Positions 1-7,518 are shown, counted from the stretch's first letter. The stretch is DNA of 7,798 nucleotides from Bdellovibrionales bacterium (GCA_022710165.1 JAKLHL010000068.1:1-7798); one strand, 5' to 3'. The notes: generated by a model from the sequence alone, not told the origin. Program-made: numbers and translations.

Positions 1-1
1 A

Positions 2-1162
2 GAAACCGCTTTGAATAACCTTGAAATAAAGACCGCAAGGGAAAATCTGGACGTATATAAGTATCAGAAGAAGGCACTCTGGAGCGAATTTATGCCTGCC
101 GTGAGTGGAGACTTAAGCGCAGCCAGAGGGAACTCGAACACCTCAACGTCCAGTGATTCCAGCTCTTACTCAGCCTCTTTATCTGTGACCCAGAACCTCT
201 TCTCTGGTTTCAGCTCTTTGGCAAAATTGGAGGGAGCACGTGCTAATATCCAGGGTCAGGAGGCTACTTACAATTCGGTAAAGTCATCTGTAAGTTATGC
301 TCTTTGGAACGCTTTTTCTCAACTGCTCTATGCTCAGGATTATGTGAAGCTCTCCCAGGAGAACATAAAGAGAAGGCAGGACAACTTGAACCTTGTCCAG
401 TTAAGGTTCGAAGGTGGAATAGAGAATAAAGGCTCTTATTTAATGGCCAAGGCCGCTCTTCAAGAGGCTGAATATGATTACATTCAGGCACAGCATCTTT
501 TGGAGACATCTAGGCAGCAGCTTGCTGTGGTCCTGGGCAGGAAGAATATCCCGCCTGATACGCAGATCAGCGGAGAAGTACCTCTTGGTGAACCAGAGAA
601 GAATATTGACCTAGAGACTATAGTAGAGAGCCTCCCAGAGCATCAGAAGGCTCTTTCACAGGTTAGGGGATATAAGGCCCAACTAAGACAGGCGAGGTCT
701 GCTTTTTATCCGAGCCTTGATCTTACTGGAGCTACTTCTAAGCAGGGTAATTCCTGGCCTCTCCCTAACAATCAGTGGTCTGTAATGCTGGGTCTTTCTG
801 TTCCAATATTTAACGGTGGAAGGGACCTCTATACAACCTATAGTGCAGATTCAATGCTTTCGTCGTCTATGTTCAGTCAACAGCATGAGGACTTGAACCT
901 TTTGTATGATCTTAGACAGAGCTACAATAATTTTCTGGACTCGATAGAAAGGGTCAAGGTCTATAATACTTATGTAGAGGCTGCTACCGTAAGGGCAAGG
1001 ATAGCCAGGAATAAATATAATACCGGTCTCCTTCAATTCGAGAACTGGGACATAATAGAGAATGATCTTATCAGCAAGGAAAAAACAAAGATACAGGCGT
1101 TAAGGGAACGCCGCATAGCTGAAGCGGCCTGGTTGAGAGCTCAGGGAAAGGGAGTGATATGA
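2..1162 (+). CDS. TolC-family outer membrane efflux protein, 5'-partial
   Basis: Outer membrane factor of a tripartite export system; it would form the trimeric beta-barrel and periplasmic alpha-tunnel through which substrate leaves the cell. The reading frame is open to the left edge: codons for E-T-A precede the TTG at 11. The run ETALNNLEIKTAREN resembles the first helix of the mature TolC fold, so this TTG is probably an internal leucine codon and the true start and signal peptide lie outside the window. About 386 residues are visible against roughly 450-490 for the family. Two OEP-type repeats are apparent: long amphipathic helices rich in Q, A, L and R alternate with Ser/Thr/Asn-rich strand segments (about residues 30-65 and 235-280 counted from position 11), including SLSVTQNLFSGF and MLGLSVPIFNGGRD, which are typical beta-barrel strand signatures. 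The stop overlaps the next start as ATGA (1159-1162). The family call is firm; the substrate is unknown. Confidence 0.9.
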   Translation, partial: ETALNNLEIKTARENLDVYKYQKKALWSEFMPAVSGDLSAARGNSNTSTSSDSSSYSASLSVTQNLFSGFSSLAKLEGARANIQGQEATYNSVKSSVSYALWNAFSQLLYAQDYVKLSQENIKRRQDNLNLVQLRFEGGIENKGSYLMAKAALQEAEYDYIQAQHLLETSRQQLAVVLGRKNIPPDTQISGEVPLGEPEKNIDLETIVESLPEHQKALSQVRGYKAQLRQARSAFYPSLDLTGATSKQGNSWPLPNNQWSVMLGLSVPIFNGGRDLYTTYSADSMLSSSMFSQQHEDLNLLYDLRQSYNNFLDSIERVKVYNTYVEAATVRARIARNKYNTGLLQFENWDIIENDLISKEKTKIQALRERRIAEAAWLRAQGKGVI

Positions 1163-2100
1163 TGAAGAAGAAATTGATAATAGTCGCGGTTTTGATAGTG
1201 GCTGTAACTGTGCCGTTCCTCCTTTATAAGAAGAAAGCTAACGGTGAGGAATATAAAAAAGTAAAGGTCACGGTCGGGGACCTTAAGGTAACCATATTAA
1301 GCACAGGAACAGTTGAACCAGAGAACAGGCTCGAGATAAAGGCCCCAGTTGCAGGAAGGGTAGAAAGCGTTCTTGTAAAAGAGGGGCAGAAGGTAAAAAG
1401 AGGTCAGGTCCTTGCGATGATAAGTTCGACTGAGAGGGCGGCTTTGATAGACGCTGCTAGGGCAAGGGGCGAAGAAGAACGCAAGAAATGGGAAGACTAT
1501 TATAAGGCGATACCGATCTATGCCCCGATCAGCGGGACAATTATATTGAGGAATGTAGAACCGGGGCAGAGCTTTACTTCTTCTGACGCTATACTCGTAA
1601 TGTCTGACAGACTTACAGTTAAGGCGCAGGTTGACGAGACTGATATAGCCAAGGTCAAGGTCGGTCAGAGCGCAGAGATAATACTTGATGCATATTCAGA
1701 CAAGGTGATACCAGCAGGTGTTGATAAAATAGCGTACGACGCAAAGACGGTGAATAACGTCACTACATATATAGTTGATGTTCTGCCGGTAAACACTCCT
1801 GATTTTATGTTGAGCGGTATGACAGCTAACGTTACCTTCTCTGTTGATTCAAGAAAGGCAGTTCTTTTGCTCCCTACGGAAGCGATAAGGAATAAGGACG
1901 ATCATTTCTATGTTTTCCTTGCCGGTAAGAACGGCAAGCCAGTAGAGACAAATGTAAACACCGGCGCCTCCGACGGCAAGAACATACAAGTGGTTTCCGG
2001 AGTTTCTGAGGGGGACACGGTCCTCATACCAGTAGCTAAAAAAAATAACAGCAGTAAGACAAATAATCCTTTCTCTCCCTTCAGAAGAAGGAACAAATGA
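1159..2100 (+). CDS. MacA-like periplasmic adaptor (HlyD/RND membrane-fusion family), short-hairpin form
   Basis: Membrane-fusion adaptor expected to link the MacB-like ABC protein to the TolC-like channel. Residues 6-22 form one hydrophobic N-terminal helix after MMKKK, an uncleaved anchor or signal. Residues 58-90 (LEIKAPVAGRVESVLVKEGQKVKRGQVL) and 118-150 (IPIYAPISGTIILRNVEPGQSF) are the two halves of a lipoyl/biotinyl-like domain. A beta-barrel domain follows at about 151-230 and a membrane-proximal domain to about 293; the tail is Asn/Ser/Arg-rich. Only about 28 residues separate the lipoyl halves, where MacA-type proteins carry a long helical hairpin, so the 313-residue protein is shorter than the usual 370 or so. 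The start is ambiguous: ATGATG gives ATG at 1159 or 1162. GGGAG at 1150-1154 lies 4 or 7 bases upstream, slightly favouring 1162. The gene overlaps both neighbours by ATGA. The family is sure; the name macA is by context. Confidence 0.88.
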   Translation: MMKKKLIIVAVLIVAVTVPFLLYKKKANGEEYKKVKVTVGDLKVTILSTGTVEPENRLEIKAPVAGRVESVLVKEGQKVKRGQVLAMISSTERAALIDAARARGEEERKKWEDYYKAIPIYAPISGTIILRNVEPGQSFTSSDAILVMSDRLTVKAQVDETDIAKVKVGQSAEIILDAYSDKVIPAGVDKIAYDAKTVNNVTTYIVDVLPVNTPDFMLSGMTANVTFSVDSRKAVLLLPTEAIRNKDDHFYVFLAGKNGKPVETNVNTGASDGKNIQVVSGVSEGDTVLIPVAKKNNSSKTNNPFSPFRRRNK

Positions 2101-4058
2101 TAGAAATAAAGAACGTATACAAGTCCTATACCATGACAGAGCAGGGGCTTGTCGTGTTAAAGGACGTTTCTTTAAATATAGAGCCTGGAGAGTTCGTTTC
2201 CATTATGGGACCTTCCGGTTCAGGTAAGTCTACACTCTTGAACATAATAGGGCTTTTGGATGTGCCTGACTCAGGTTCGTACAAGATATATGGACATGAG
2301 GTCACAGAACTTCGTGATGACGATCTTGCAATACTCAGGAGAAGGGTCTTTGGGTTCGTGTTCCAGCAGTTCAACCTTCTTCAGAAAATGACCGCCTTGC
2401 AGAACGTCGAGCTCCCGCTGCTTTATTCCAAGGGACAGCTTAATGTTAATACTGCGAAGGGCTTACTCGATAAGGTCGGGCTAAGCGAAAGGATACAGCA
2501 CAAACCTCAGCAGTTATCTGGCGGACAGCAGCAGAGGGTGGCCATAGCAAGATCATTGATAAATGGTCCAAAGATAGTTCTTGCCGACGAGCCTACCGGT
2601 AACCTGGACTCATCGAGCGGCAAAGAGATACTCCAGATGTTAAAAGGACTTAACGAGCAGGGAATAACAGTGATCCTGGTCACGCACGAGGAAAGCATAG
2701 CAAAGCAGGCAGACAGGCTGATAAGGATACATGACGGCCAGATAGTTTCCGACGAGAAATTGAACAAGGGTACAAAGAACTCAAAGAACGGAGCGGCTGA
2801 TTTTTCTATGACCGCTCCTTCGCCGTTCAGCGTAGCTGAGTTCACCGAGCATTTTAAAGAAGGTATAAAAACCTTGATGGCTAACAAGGTAAGGACCGCA
2901 CTTTCTGTGCTTGGTATACTTATAGGCGTTGCAGCAGTAATAGCCATGCTTGCTTTGGGTACTGGAGCAAAGATGGCTGTGGAGAAAGAGCTTTCTTCAT
3001 TAGGGTCCAATATGCTGGTGCTTCGTTCTGGAAGTACGAGGATGATGGGCGGAGGTGTTGTAGAGGGCGGCTCTGTAGTACGCTTTACTTTGGACGATGT
3101 CTCTACGGTAAAGGAAGCTATTCCTTACATAAAAGAGGCTTCTCCTGTGGTCAGCGGAAAGGCCCAGACAACATATCAAGACAAGGATTGGAGCACACAG
3201 ATAATTGGTGCGGGGCCTTCGTACTCAAGCATGCATTCATTGTATCCAGAGAGGGGCAGGTTCTTTACCGACGATGAAAATAGGACCAGAAGCAGAGTGG
3301 CGTTGATAGGTGTTACAGTGCTGAGAGAACTTTTTGGAGAGAATTCCGATCCATTAGGTGCGTTCATAAAGATAAACAAGGTCTCATTCCAGATAATAGG
3401 AGTACTCCCTGAAAGAGGTGCGAGCGGACCAAGGGATAACGATGACGTGGTTGTGATACCATGTTTGACAGCGATGTATAGGCTGCTTGGCAAAGACCAT
3501 GTTGATTATATAGAGATGGAAGTTGATAGCCCTGAGAACATTGATGCCGTTCAGGAATCGGTCAGCGAGATGGTCATCAAGCAGCATAAGATACCTTTCT
3601 CTCGTCAAAAGGATGCTTTTCAAATAAGGAACCTGGCAGAGATGCAGAACGCAATGTCAGAGACGAGCCGTATACTTTCTATGCTTTTAACCGCTATAGC
3701 TGCGGTGTCTTTGCTGGTCGGCGGTATTGGCATAATGAACATAATGCTAGTATCTGTTACCGAGAGGACCAAAGAGATAGGCCTTAGGAAAGCCATAGGT
3801 GCAAGGAGCGTTGATATACTCTCTCAATTCGTTACAGAGGCCGGGGTCATAGGGATCTTTGGAGGTATAGTCGGTATAGTGCTCGGCGTACTTATAACGT
3901 TTGTAATGTCAAAACTTGCAGGATGGACCACTTATATATCTACGAGTTCCATATTCTTGTCTTTTGTATTTTCAGTCGGTGTAGGTGTTATATTCGGTAT
4001 CTGGCCTGCCAAAAAGGCCTCTAAGCTTAATCCTATAGAGGCCCTCAGGCATGAGTGA
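2097..4058 (+). CDS. MacB-like ABC transporter, fused ATPase and FtsX-type permease
   Basis: Inner-membrane ATP-driven component of the efflux system; as a dimer, MacB-type proteins push periplasmic substrate through adaptor and TolC by mechanotransmission. At 653 residues it matches full-length MacB (about 650). The N-terminal ATPase is intact: Walker A GPSGSGKST at 38-46, Q-loop glutamine at 90-91, signature LSGGQQQ at 140-146, Walker B IVLADE at 160-165 with D-loop to D171, and H-loop H197. A polar linker (about 220-245) leads to TM1 (about 268-288), a large periplasmic domain (about 290-525), then three membrane helices (about 528-552, 583-603, 617-636). The FtsX/MacB hallmarks GGIGIMNIMLVSVTERTKEIGLRKAIGA (540-569) and WPAKKASKLNPIEALRHE (636-653) are present. 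The ATG overlaps the adaptor stop (2097-2100), with GAAGGA at 2087-2092 as ribosome binding site. Related paralogues export lipoproteins (LolCDE), but the fused architecture favours MacB. Substrate is unknown: macrolide, peptide, siderophore and lipid are all possible. Confidence 0.92.
   Translation: MIEIKNVYKSYTMTEQGLVVLKDVSLNIEPGEFVSIMGPSGSGKSTLLNIIGLLDVPDSGSYKIYGHEVTELRDDDLAILRRRVFGFVFQQFNLLQKMTALQNVELPLLYSKGQLNVNTAKGLLDKVGLSERIQHKPQQLSGGQQQRVAIARSLINGPKIVLADEPTGNLDSSSGKEILQMLKGLNEQGITVILVTHEESIAKQADRLIRIHDGQIVSDEKLNKGTKNSKNGAADFSMTAPSPFSVAEFTEHFKEGIKTLMANKVRTALSVLGILIGVAAVIAMLALGTGAKMAVEKELSSLGSNMLVLRSGSTRMMGGGVVEGGSVVRFTLDDVSTVKEAIPYIKEASPVVSGKAQTTYQDKDWSTQIIGAGPSYSSMHSLYPERGRFFTDDENRTRSRVALIGVTVLRELFGENSDPLGAFIKINKVSFQIIGVLPERGASGPRDNDDVVVIPCLTAMYRLLGKDHVDYIEMEVDSPENIDAVQESVSEMVIKQHKIPFSRQKDAFQIRNLAEMQNAMSETSRILSMLLTAIAAVSLLVGGIGIMNIMLVSVTERTKEIGLRKAIGARSVDILSQFVTEAGVIGIFGGIVGIVLGVLITFVMSKLAGWTTYISTSSIFLSFVFSVGVGVIFGIWPAKKASKLNPIEALRHE
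4011..4043 (-). terminator. Intrinsic terminator of the minus-strand block, embedded in the macB-like coding end
   Basis: Read on the minus strand, GGCCTCTA (4043-4036) and TAGAGGCC (4023-4016) form a perfect 8-bp stem with a 12-base loop, followed immediately by five T residues (4015-4011). The GC-rich stem base plus U-tract is the standard Rho-independent layout. It begins 18 bases after the helicase stop codon, as expected for the 3' end of that transcript. It overlaps codons 640-649 of the convergent macB-like gene, which encode the conserved KKASKLNPIE stretch. On the plus strand the stem is preceded by A residues and followed by CTCAGG, so it should not terminate in that direction. Confidence 0.75.
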
Positions 4059-4060
4059 TA

Positions 4061-5656
4061 TCAGTTCCTTGGTTTAGCTCTGGTAACTATAGTTTTTCTA
4101 CCCTTTGGCTGGTCCTTGAAGCTGTGGATTATCTGTTCTGCTTTCTCAAAAGGTACAGTAACAAAAGAGAACTTGTCGAAGATGCTTACTTCGTTAATGC
4201 TCCTGTCGTCTATGTTAGAGGTCCTTTTTATTATGTCTACCAGTGACCTTTTTGTGGTACCGTCCTTTCTTCCCAGGGTTATGAACAGCCTTGCTGAACC
4301 TTCTTTGTTGAGTGCGTTCTTTTCACGGGTGAACTCATCTATATGCGCATAACTTTGCTCTTCAAGCTCATCCTTGAATGAATACTTTAAAAGAGCACTG
4401 ATGACCTTTTTGGCGTCGTGAGTTTCCAACATTTTATCTATAAGTTCAGCGTGGCTTGTGCCTTCATCCTGATCTATTATCTCCATTATCTTATCTGTTA
4501 TTCTGGACGTCCTTGCCTTTATGATATCCTTTACCTTTGGTATCTCGGCCCTTCTGATGCTGGTCTTTGCTTCTTTTTGTATCACCACGAGTTTTTTATA
4601 CTCAGAAGGAGTGATGAACGTTATTGCAGTACCTTTGTTGCCTGCACGTCCGGTCCTGCCTATCCTGTGAACATAAGACTCAGGGTCTTGAGGGAGTGAA
4701 TAGTTTATTACATGGGTCATCTTATTTACGTCTATGCCTCTAGCCGCAACGTCGGTAGCTACAAGGATGTTTATCTTCTGGTTCCTGAACTTTTCCAGTA
4801 TCCTTTCTCTTTGGTTTTGAGAGATATCACCGTGCAGAGCTTCTGCCTCGTAACCTCTGCTTATAAGCATCTTGGCTATATTGTCCGTGTCTATTTTAGT
4901 CCTGCAAAAGATTAGCCCGTAGAACTCAGCTTCTACGTCGATTATCCTGCAAAGAGCCTCGAACTTATCGGAGCTCTTTACTTCAAAGTAGATCTGCTCA
5001 GTGAGGTTGTTGTTAAGCCTTTCTTTTTGTATCTCTATGACCTTATATTCCTTCATATAGGTCTTTGCCAGGCTCAAGATCTTTGGAGGCATGGTGGCAG
5101 AGAATAGCAAGGTCCTCTTGTCTGGGTTCGTCTGCTCCATTATCTCTTTCATGTCGTCTATAAAACCCATGTTAAGCATCTCGTCTGCTTCATCAAGGAC
5201 CATGAACGATACACGCTCAAGTTTTAATGTCCTTCTTGCCAGATGGTCTATTATCCTTCCAGGTGTGCCAACTACTATGTCCACGCCTCTTGCAAGTTTT
5301 TTGAACTGTTGTTCTATGGACTGTCCTCCGTAGATAGGTACTACCCTTAGGTCTTTATCTCCCTTAAGCGAGTTTATCTCTTCTGATACCTGTATGGCCA
5401 ATTCCCTCGTTGGCGTAAGAATTATGGCTTGTATATGCCTTGCGTTCCTGCTGAGTTTCTCTATCATTGGTATTCCAAATGCTGCGGTCTTTCCCGTACC
5501 TGTCTGAGCCTGTCCTATTATGTCCATGGTCTCGTTCAAGAGTATCGGTATAGTCGCCATCTGTATAGGTGACGGCTCTTCAAAGCCCTTGGCTTTGAGC
5601 GCCTTTAGTGTGTTTTCTGATAGACCTAGTTGTTTAAATTTTATTAATTTTTCCAT
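4061..5656 (-). CDS. DEAD-box ATP-dependent RNA helicase with DbpA-type C-terminal RNA-binding domain
   Basis: Cytoplasmic RNA helicase that unwinds or remodels short RNA duplexes, by family in ribosome assembly, cold adaptation or mRNA decay. All core motifs are intact in 531 residues: Q motif GFEEPSPIQ (24-32), motif I AQTGTGKT (50-57), Ia PTRELA (82-87), Ib TPGR (131-134), II DEAD (155-158), III SAT (186-188), V ATDVAARGID (300-309) and VI HRIGRTGR (330-337). After a helical linker (about 375-450), residues about 455-527 (GSARLFITLGRKDGTTKRSLV onward, ending FVTVPFEKAEQIIHSF) look like the RRM-like fold of DbpA and DeaD/CsdA, with only a short basic tail. The ATG at 5654-5656 has a strong ribosome site, AGGAG at 5663-5667, six bases upstream. 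It starts 22 bases after the radical SAM stop and is probably co-transcribed with it. DeaD and DbpA cannot be told apart with certainty by eye, so no symbol is given. Confidence 0.93.
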   Translation of the reverse strand: MEKLIKFKQLGLSENTLKALKAKGFEEPSPIQMATIPILLNETMDIIGQAQTGTGKTAAFGIPMIEKLSRNARHIQAIILTPTRELAIQVSEEINSLKGDKDLRVVPIYGGQSIEQQFKKLARGVDIVVGTPGRIIDHLARRTLKLERVSFMVLDEADEMLNMGFIDDMKEIMEQTNPDKRTLLFSATMPPKILSLAKTYMKEYKVIEIQKERLNNNLTEQIYFEVKSSDKFEALCRIIDVEAEFYGLIFCRTKIDTDNIAKMLISRGYEAEALHGDISQNQRERILEKFRNQKINILVATDVAARGIDVNKMTHVINYSLPQDPESYVHRIGRTGRAGNKGTAITFITPSEYKKLVVIQKEAKTSIRRAEIPKVKDIIKARTSRITDKIMEIIDQDEGTSHAELIDKMLETHDAKKVISALLKYSFKDELEEQSYAHIDEFTREKNALNKEGSARLFITLGRKDGTTKRSLVDIIKRTSNIDDRSINEVSIFDKFSFVTVPFEKAEQIIHSFKDQPKGRKTIVTRAKPRN

Positions 5657-5662
5657 TTTTTT

Positions 5663-5667
5663 CTCCT
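5663..5667 (-). promoter_or_regulatory. Strong Shine-Dalgarno of the DEAD-box helicase gene
   Basis: The minus strand reads AAAAGGAGAAAAAAATGG, giving an AGGAG core six bases before the ATG. It is the clearest ribosome binding site in the window and fixes the helicase start. It sits inside the 22-base gap after the upstream radical SAM stop codon, so the helicase is translated from its own initiation site even if it shares the transcript. Confidence 0.8.
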
Positions 5668-5678
5668 TTTAATTCCTC

Positions 5679-7496
5679 TTAATTATTGCATGGTCTGCTT
5701 ATTTCAACGACGCCGCGACCATTTTGCGGGATTGGTACACCTGAAGGATATTTGTTATTAAAAGCGCCATAATGCGTCAGCATGCATTTAGGGCTTGTTT
5801 TTCTTTTAAGGTACTCGTTCTTTTTGAACCTGCGCTTTGCCTTTGAAAGCGAGATCCTGATATACGGTGAAATGACGATCGAACTTAGACGTCCCTTCAA
5901 ACCGCAGATACTTATAAGCGATCTTTTCAATTCTTTTACTTCATCAGCGATCTGATGACCGGACTTTTTAAGGTCCTTATACATTGCATGAAGTATTGGG
6001 ATGTATAATAAGAAGTTCTTTTTCATCCTTTGTCTTCTTATCTGTACAAGTTCATGGTCCCAATCCGCTGTTTTCAGATAACCATTCAGATGGACCCTCA
6101 TCATCCTGTAAAGTGATGGTCCAAGCTGCTCATAATCCTTCTTAAAAGCTCCATCCAATCTTGACTCTATATCTTGGTCGCTGATCTTAGGATGGTGCCA
6201 GTTCTGAACTGATTGTCCGTGCGTTTCTATCCAGGGGAAATCCTTTTTTAGTTTTCCCTCTTTTTTCATGTTGTCCCAAAGTGCGGTACCTGGAACAGGC
6301 ATGTAGAGCATGAATTGGTTGTAGACGCAGTTATACGTCAAAGCATGTTCTATTTCTCTATCAAGATCCTCTTTTGTTTGGTGTTCAAAACCCAGTATGG
6401 TCGAACCGAGCACTTCTACTCCGTGGTCTTGAAGATCAGATATCAATTTATGCAGATCTATGTCGTGCATTTTTTTGTATGTCTCACCAGAAGCTTCTTC
6501 CAATCCTATCCATACAAAACAGTAACCAAGCTTAACGATATTCTCTATCCCTAGGTCAACGAGGCCTTTAGCGGAAGAGAATACGTTGAAAGTGAAAGCC
6601 TGCTTTTGTTCTTCCATCAGCTTCAAGAGCTTGCGAGCTCTTTCGTGATCTAAAGAAAAGTTCTCGGACATGATGAACATCTCTGTCCGTCCTTCCTTAG
6701 CATGTGCATTTGCAACAGCCATTAGGTCTTCTGCAGTATTAAGGAATGGGATGAACTTTCCGTTGAACTTATGAGAGGTCGAACAAAAATCACACTTCAT
6801 AGGGCATCCAAGGTCGGTTATTATAAGACCGCTAGAGGAGCTCTCTACAGACAAGCCCATTACCCTTTTGCCTACACTCGCTATTGGAAGAGGCTCAAAG
6901 AATTTATTCTTGTCCTTTAAACCAACTCCTTCTAGTTTTGAGTAGTATTCCAATCCGTCCCTTTTTACGAAAGTAACGCTCTTTAAAGGGGCAGAAGGGA
7001 GCTCTTCCCCTGTGCTGTATGTTATGAAGCTCTCGTCTGGATGCATGTCTTTCATATTCTTGCTTAGTTCATTAATTACCTGTTCGTCGTTCGCTATATG
7101 GCCGCCTACGTCTATAGGGGTGTTTGGCAGTACTGACCTTATAACTTCGTAGGTTTTAAGGAGTGCGTCAAAATTAGGTATTATCCCAGAGATGCCGACC
7201 CTGTCCCAGTGGCCAGAGCTTAGTACCTTTTTAAGCTGTTCAACTGAAGGGAAGTCCAGTATCGCTGAATTGGCATTTATATTGGCTGCAAAAAGGTCAA
7301 AAGCCCAAGTGTTACACGACATCTCTACCTGAAAATAGAGCTGTCCCCTTGTCACCTGATTTGTCAGAAGACTCATTGGATTTTTGTAACGGGACCATTT
7401 GCCTGATACACCGTAAGGACCAACTACCGAGGTAAAAAGTATGTTCTTCAGCTGCTGCTGATCGTGCTGTTTCATTTCAAGGCCTGCACTATACAC
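5679..7496 (-). CDS. Radical SAM protein with N-terminal B12-binding-like region, function unknown
   Basis: Predicted iron-sulfur, S-adenosylmethionine-dependent radical enzyme, 605 residues. The cluster motif CxxxCxxC is C231, C235, C238 in LGCPMKCDFCSTSHKF. The Elp3/MiaB-like barrel continues with ENFSLDHERARKLLKL (278-293), GLEEASGETYKKM (331-343), VLGSTILGF (362-370) and MLYMPVPGTALWDNM (396-410). Residues about 17-135 resemble the Rossmann-like region of B12-binding radical SAM proteins (LFTSVVGPYGV, WDRVGISGIIPNF, IDVGGHI), but I see no DxHxxG cobalamin motif, so cofactor binding is doubtful. Residues about 480-605 form a basic extension I do not recognise, ending in PCNN. The longest start is GTG (7494-7496), with no Shine-Dalgarno and a stem-loop over it; ATG at 7473-7475 (residue 8) has a weak AGG seven bases upstream and may be the real start. 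Class is certain; substrate is not. Lipid, hopanoid or cofactor methylation or cyclisation are only family precedents. Confidence 0.85.
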   Translation of the reverse strand: MYSAGLEMKQHDQQQLKNILFTSVVGPYGVSGKWSRYKNPMSLLTNQVTRGQLYFQVEMSCNTWAFDLFAANINANSAILDFPSVEQLKKVLSSGHWDRVGISGIIPNFDALLKTYEVIRSVLPNTPIDVGGHIANDEQVINELSKNMKDMHPDESFITYSTGEELPSAPLKSVTFVKRDGLEYYSKLEGVGLKDKNKFFEPLPIASVGKRVMGLSVESSSSGLIITDLGCPMKCDFCSTSHKFNGKFIPFLNTAEDLMAVANAHAKEGRTEMFIMSENFSLDHERARKLLKLMEEQKQAFTFNVFSSAKGLVDLGIENIVKLGYCFVWIGLEEASGETYKKMHDIDLHKLISDLQDHGVEVLGSTILGFEHQTKEDLDREIEHALTYNCVYNQFMLYMPVPGTALWDNMKKEGKLKKDFPWIETHGQSVQNWHHPKISDQDIESRLDGAFKKDYEQLGPSLYRMMRVHLNGYLKTADWDHELVQIRRQRMKKNFLLYIPILHAMYKDLKKSGHQIADEVKELKRSLISICGLKGRLSSIVISPYIRISLSKAKRRFKKNEYLKRKTSPKCMLTHYGAFNNKYPSGVPIPQNGRGVVEISRPCNN

Positions 7497-7518
7497 TATC
7501 TGGCGCTAAATAGATAGT
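7495..7518. repeat. 7-bp inverted repeat in the crcB to radical SAM gap
   Basis: ACTATCT (7495-7501) and AGATAGT (7512-7518) are exact reverse complements around a 10-base loop. No T-tract follows on either strand in the position needed for an intrinsic terminator, so I do not call it one. In the minus-strand transcript the stem reaches into the GTG codon proposed as the radical SAM start. The stem is AT-rich and would be weak as RNA, so it may be chance. Confidence 0.4.

Noticed and set aside
2038..2045. Run of eight A residues near the adaptor's 3' end as a programmed frameshift fusing adaptor to ATPase
   Set aside because: A minus-one shift is the one that would enter the macB-like frame, but it meets TAA at 2046-2048 at once. 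Slippage could only trim the low-complexity tail, and the ordinary ATGA overlap already explains coupling.
2507..3010. Long open frame (167 codons) on the minus strand inside the macB-like gene
   Set aside because: It lies wholly antisense to an intact ABC transporter, has a Ser/Pro/Ile-rich composition typical of a shadow frame, and matches no family I recognise. The same holds for other antisense frames at 2126-2374, 3176-3493, 3384-3623, 264-509 and 851-1036.
4003..4019. Hairpin GGCCT / AGGCC as a plus-strand terminator of the efflux operon
   Set aside because: The stem is only 5 bp, lies before the stop codon and is followed by no T-tract. Its right arm is better explained as part of the minus-strand terminator stem.
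4085..4094. Perfect palindrome AACTATAGTT followed by T residues as a terminator or binding site
   Set aside because: It has no loop room to form a stable RNA hairpin and lies in helicase coding sequence; AT-rich palindromes of this length are expected by chance.
4055..4246. Plus-strand open frame directly after the macB-like gene, overlapping its stop by the sequence GTGA
   Set aside because: The tail-to-head overlap imitates the operon's coupled junctions, but the frame is antisense to the conserved C-terminal domain of the helicase and its peptide (rich in Y, F, W and V) looks like a shadow. Other plus-strand frames inside the helicase (4116-4352, 4418-4699, 4712-4915, 5091-5333) and in the radical SAM gene (6315-6554) are rejected for the same reason.
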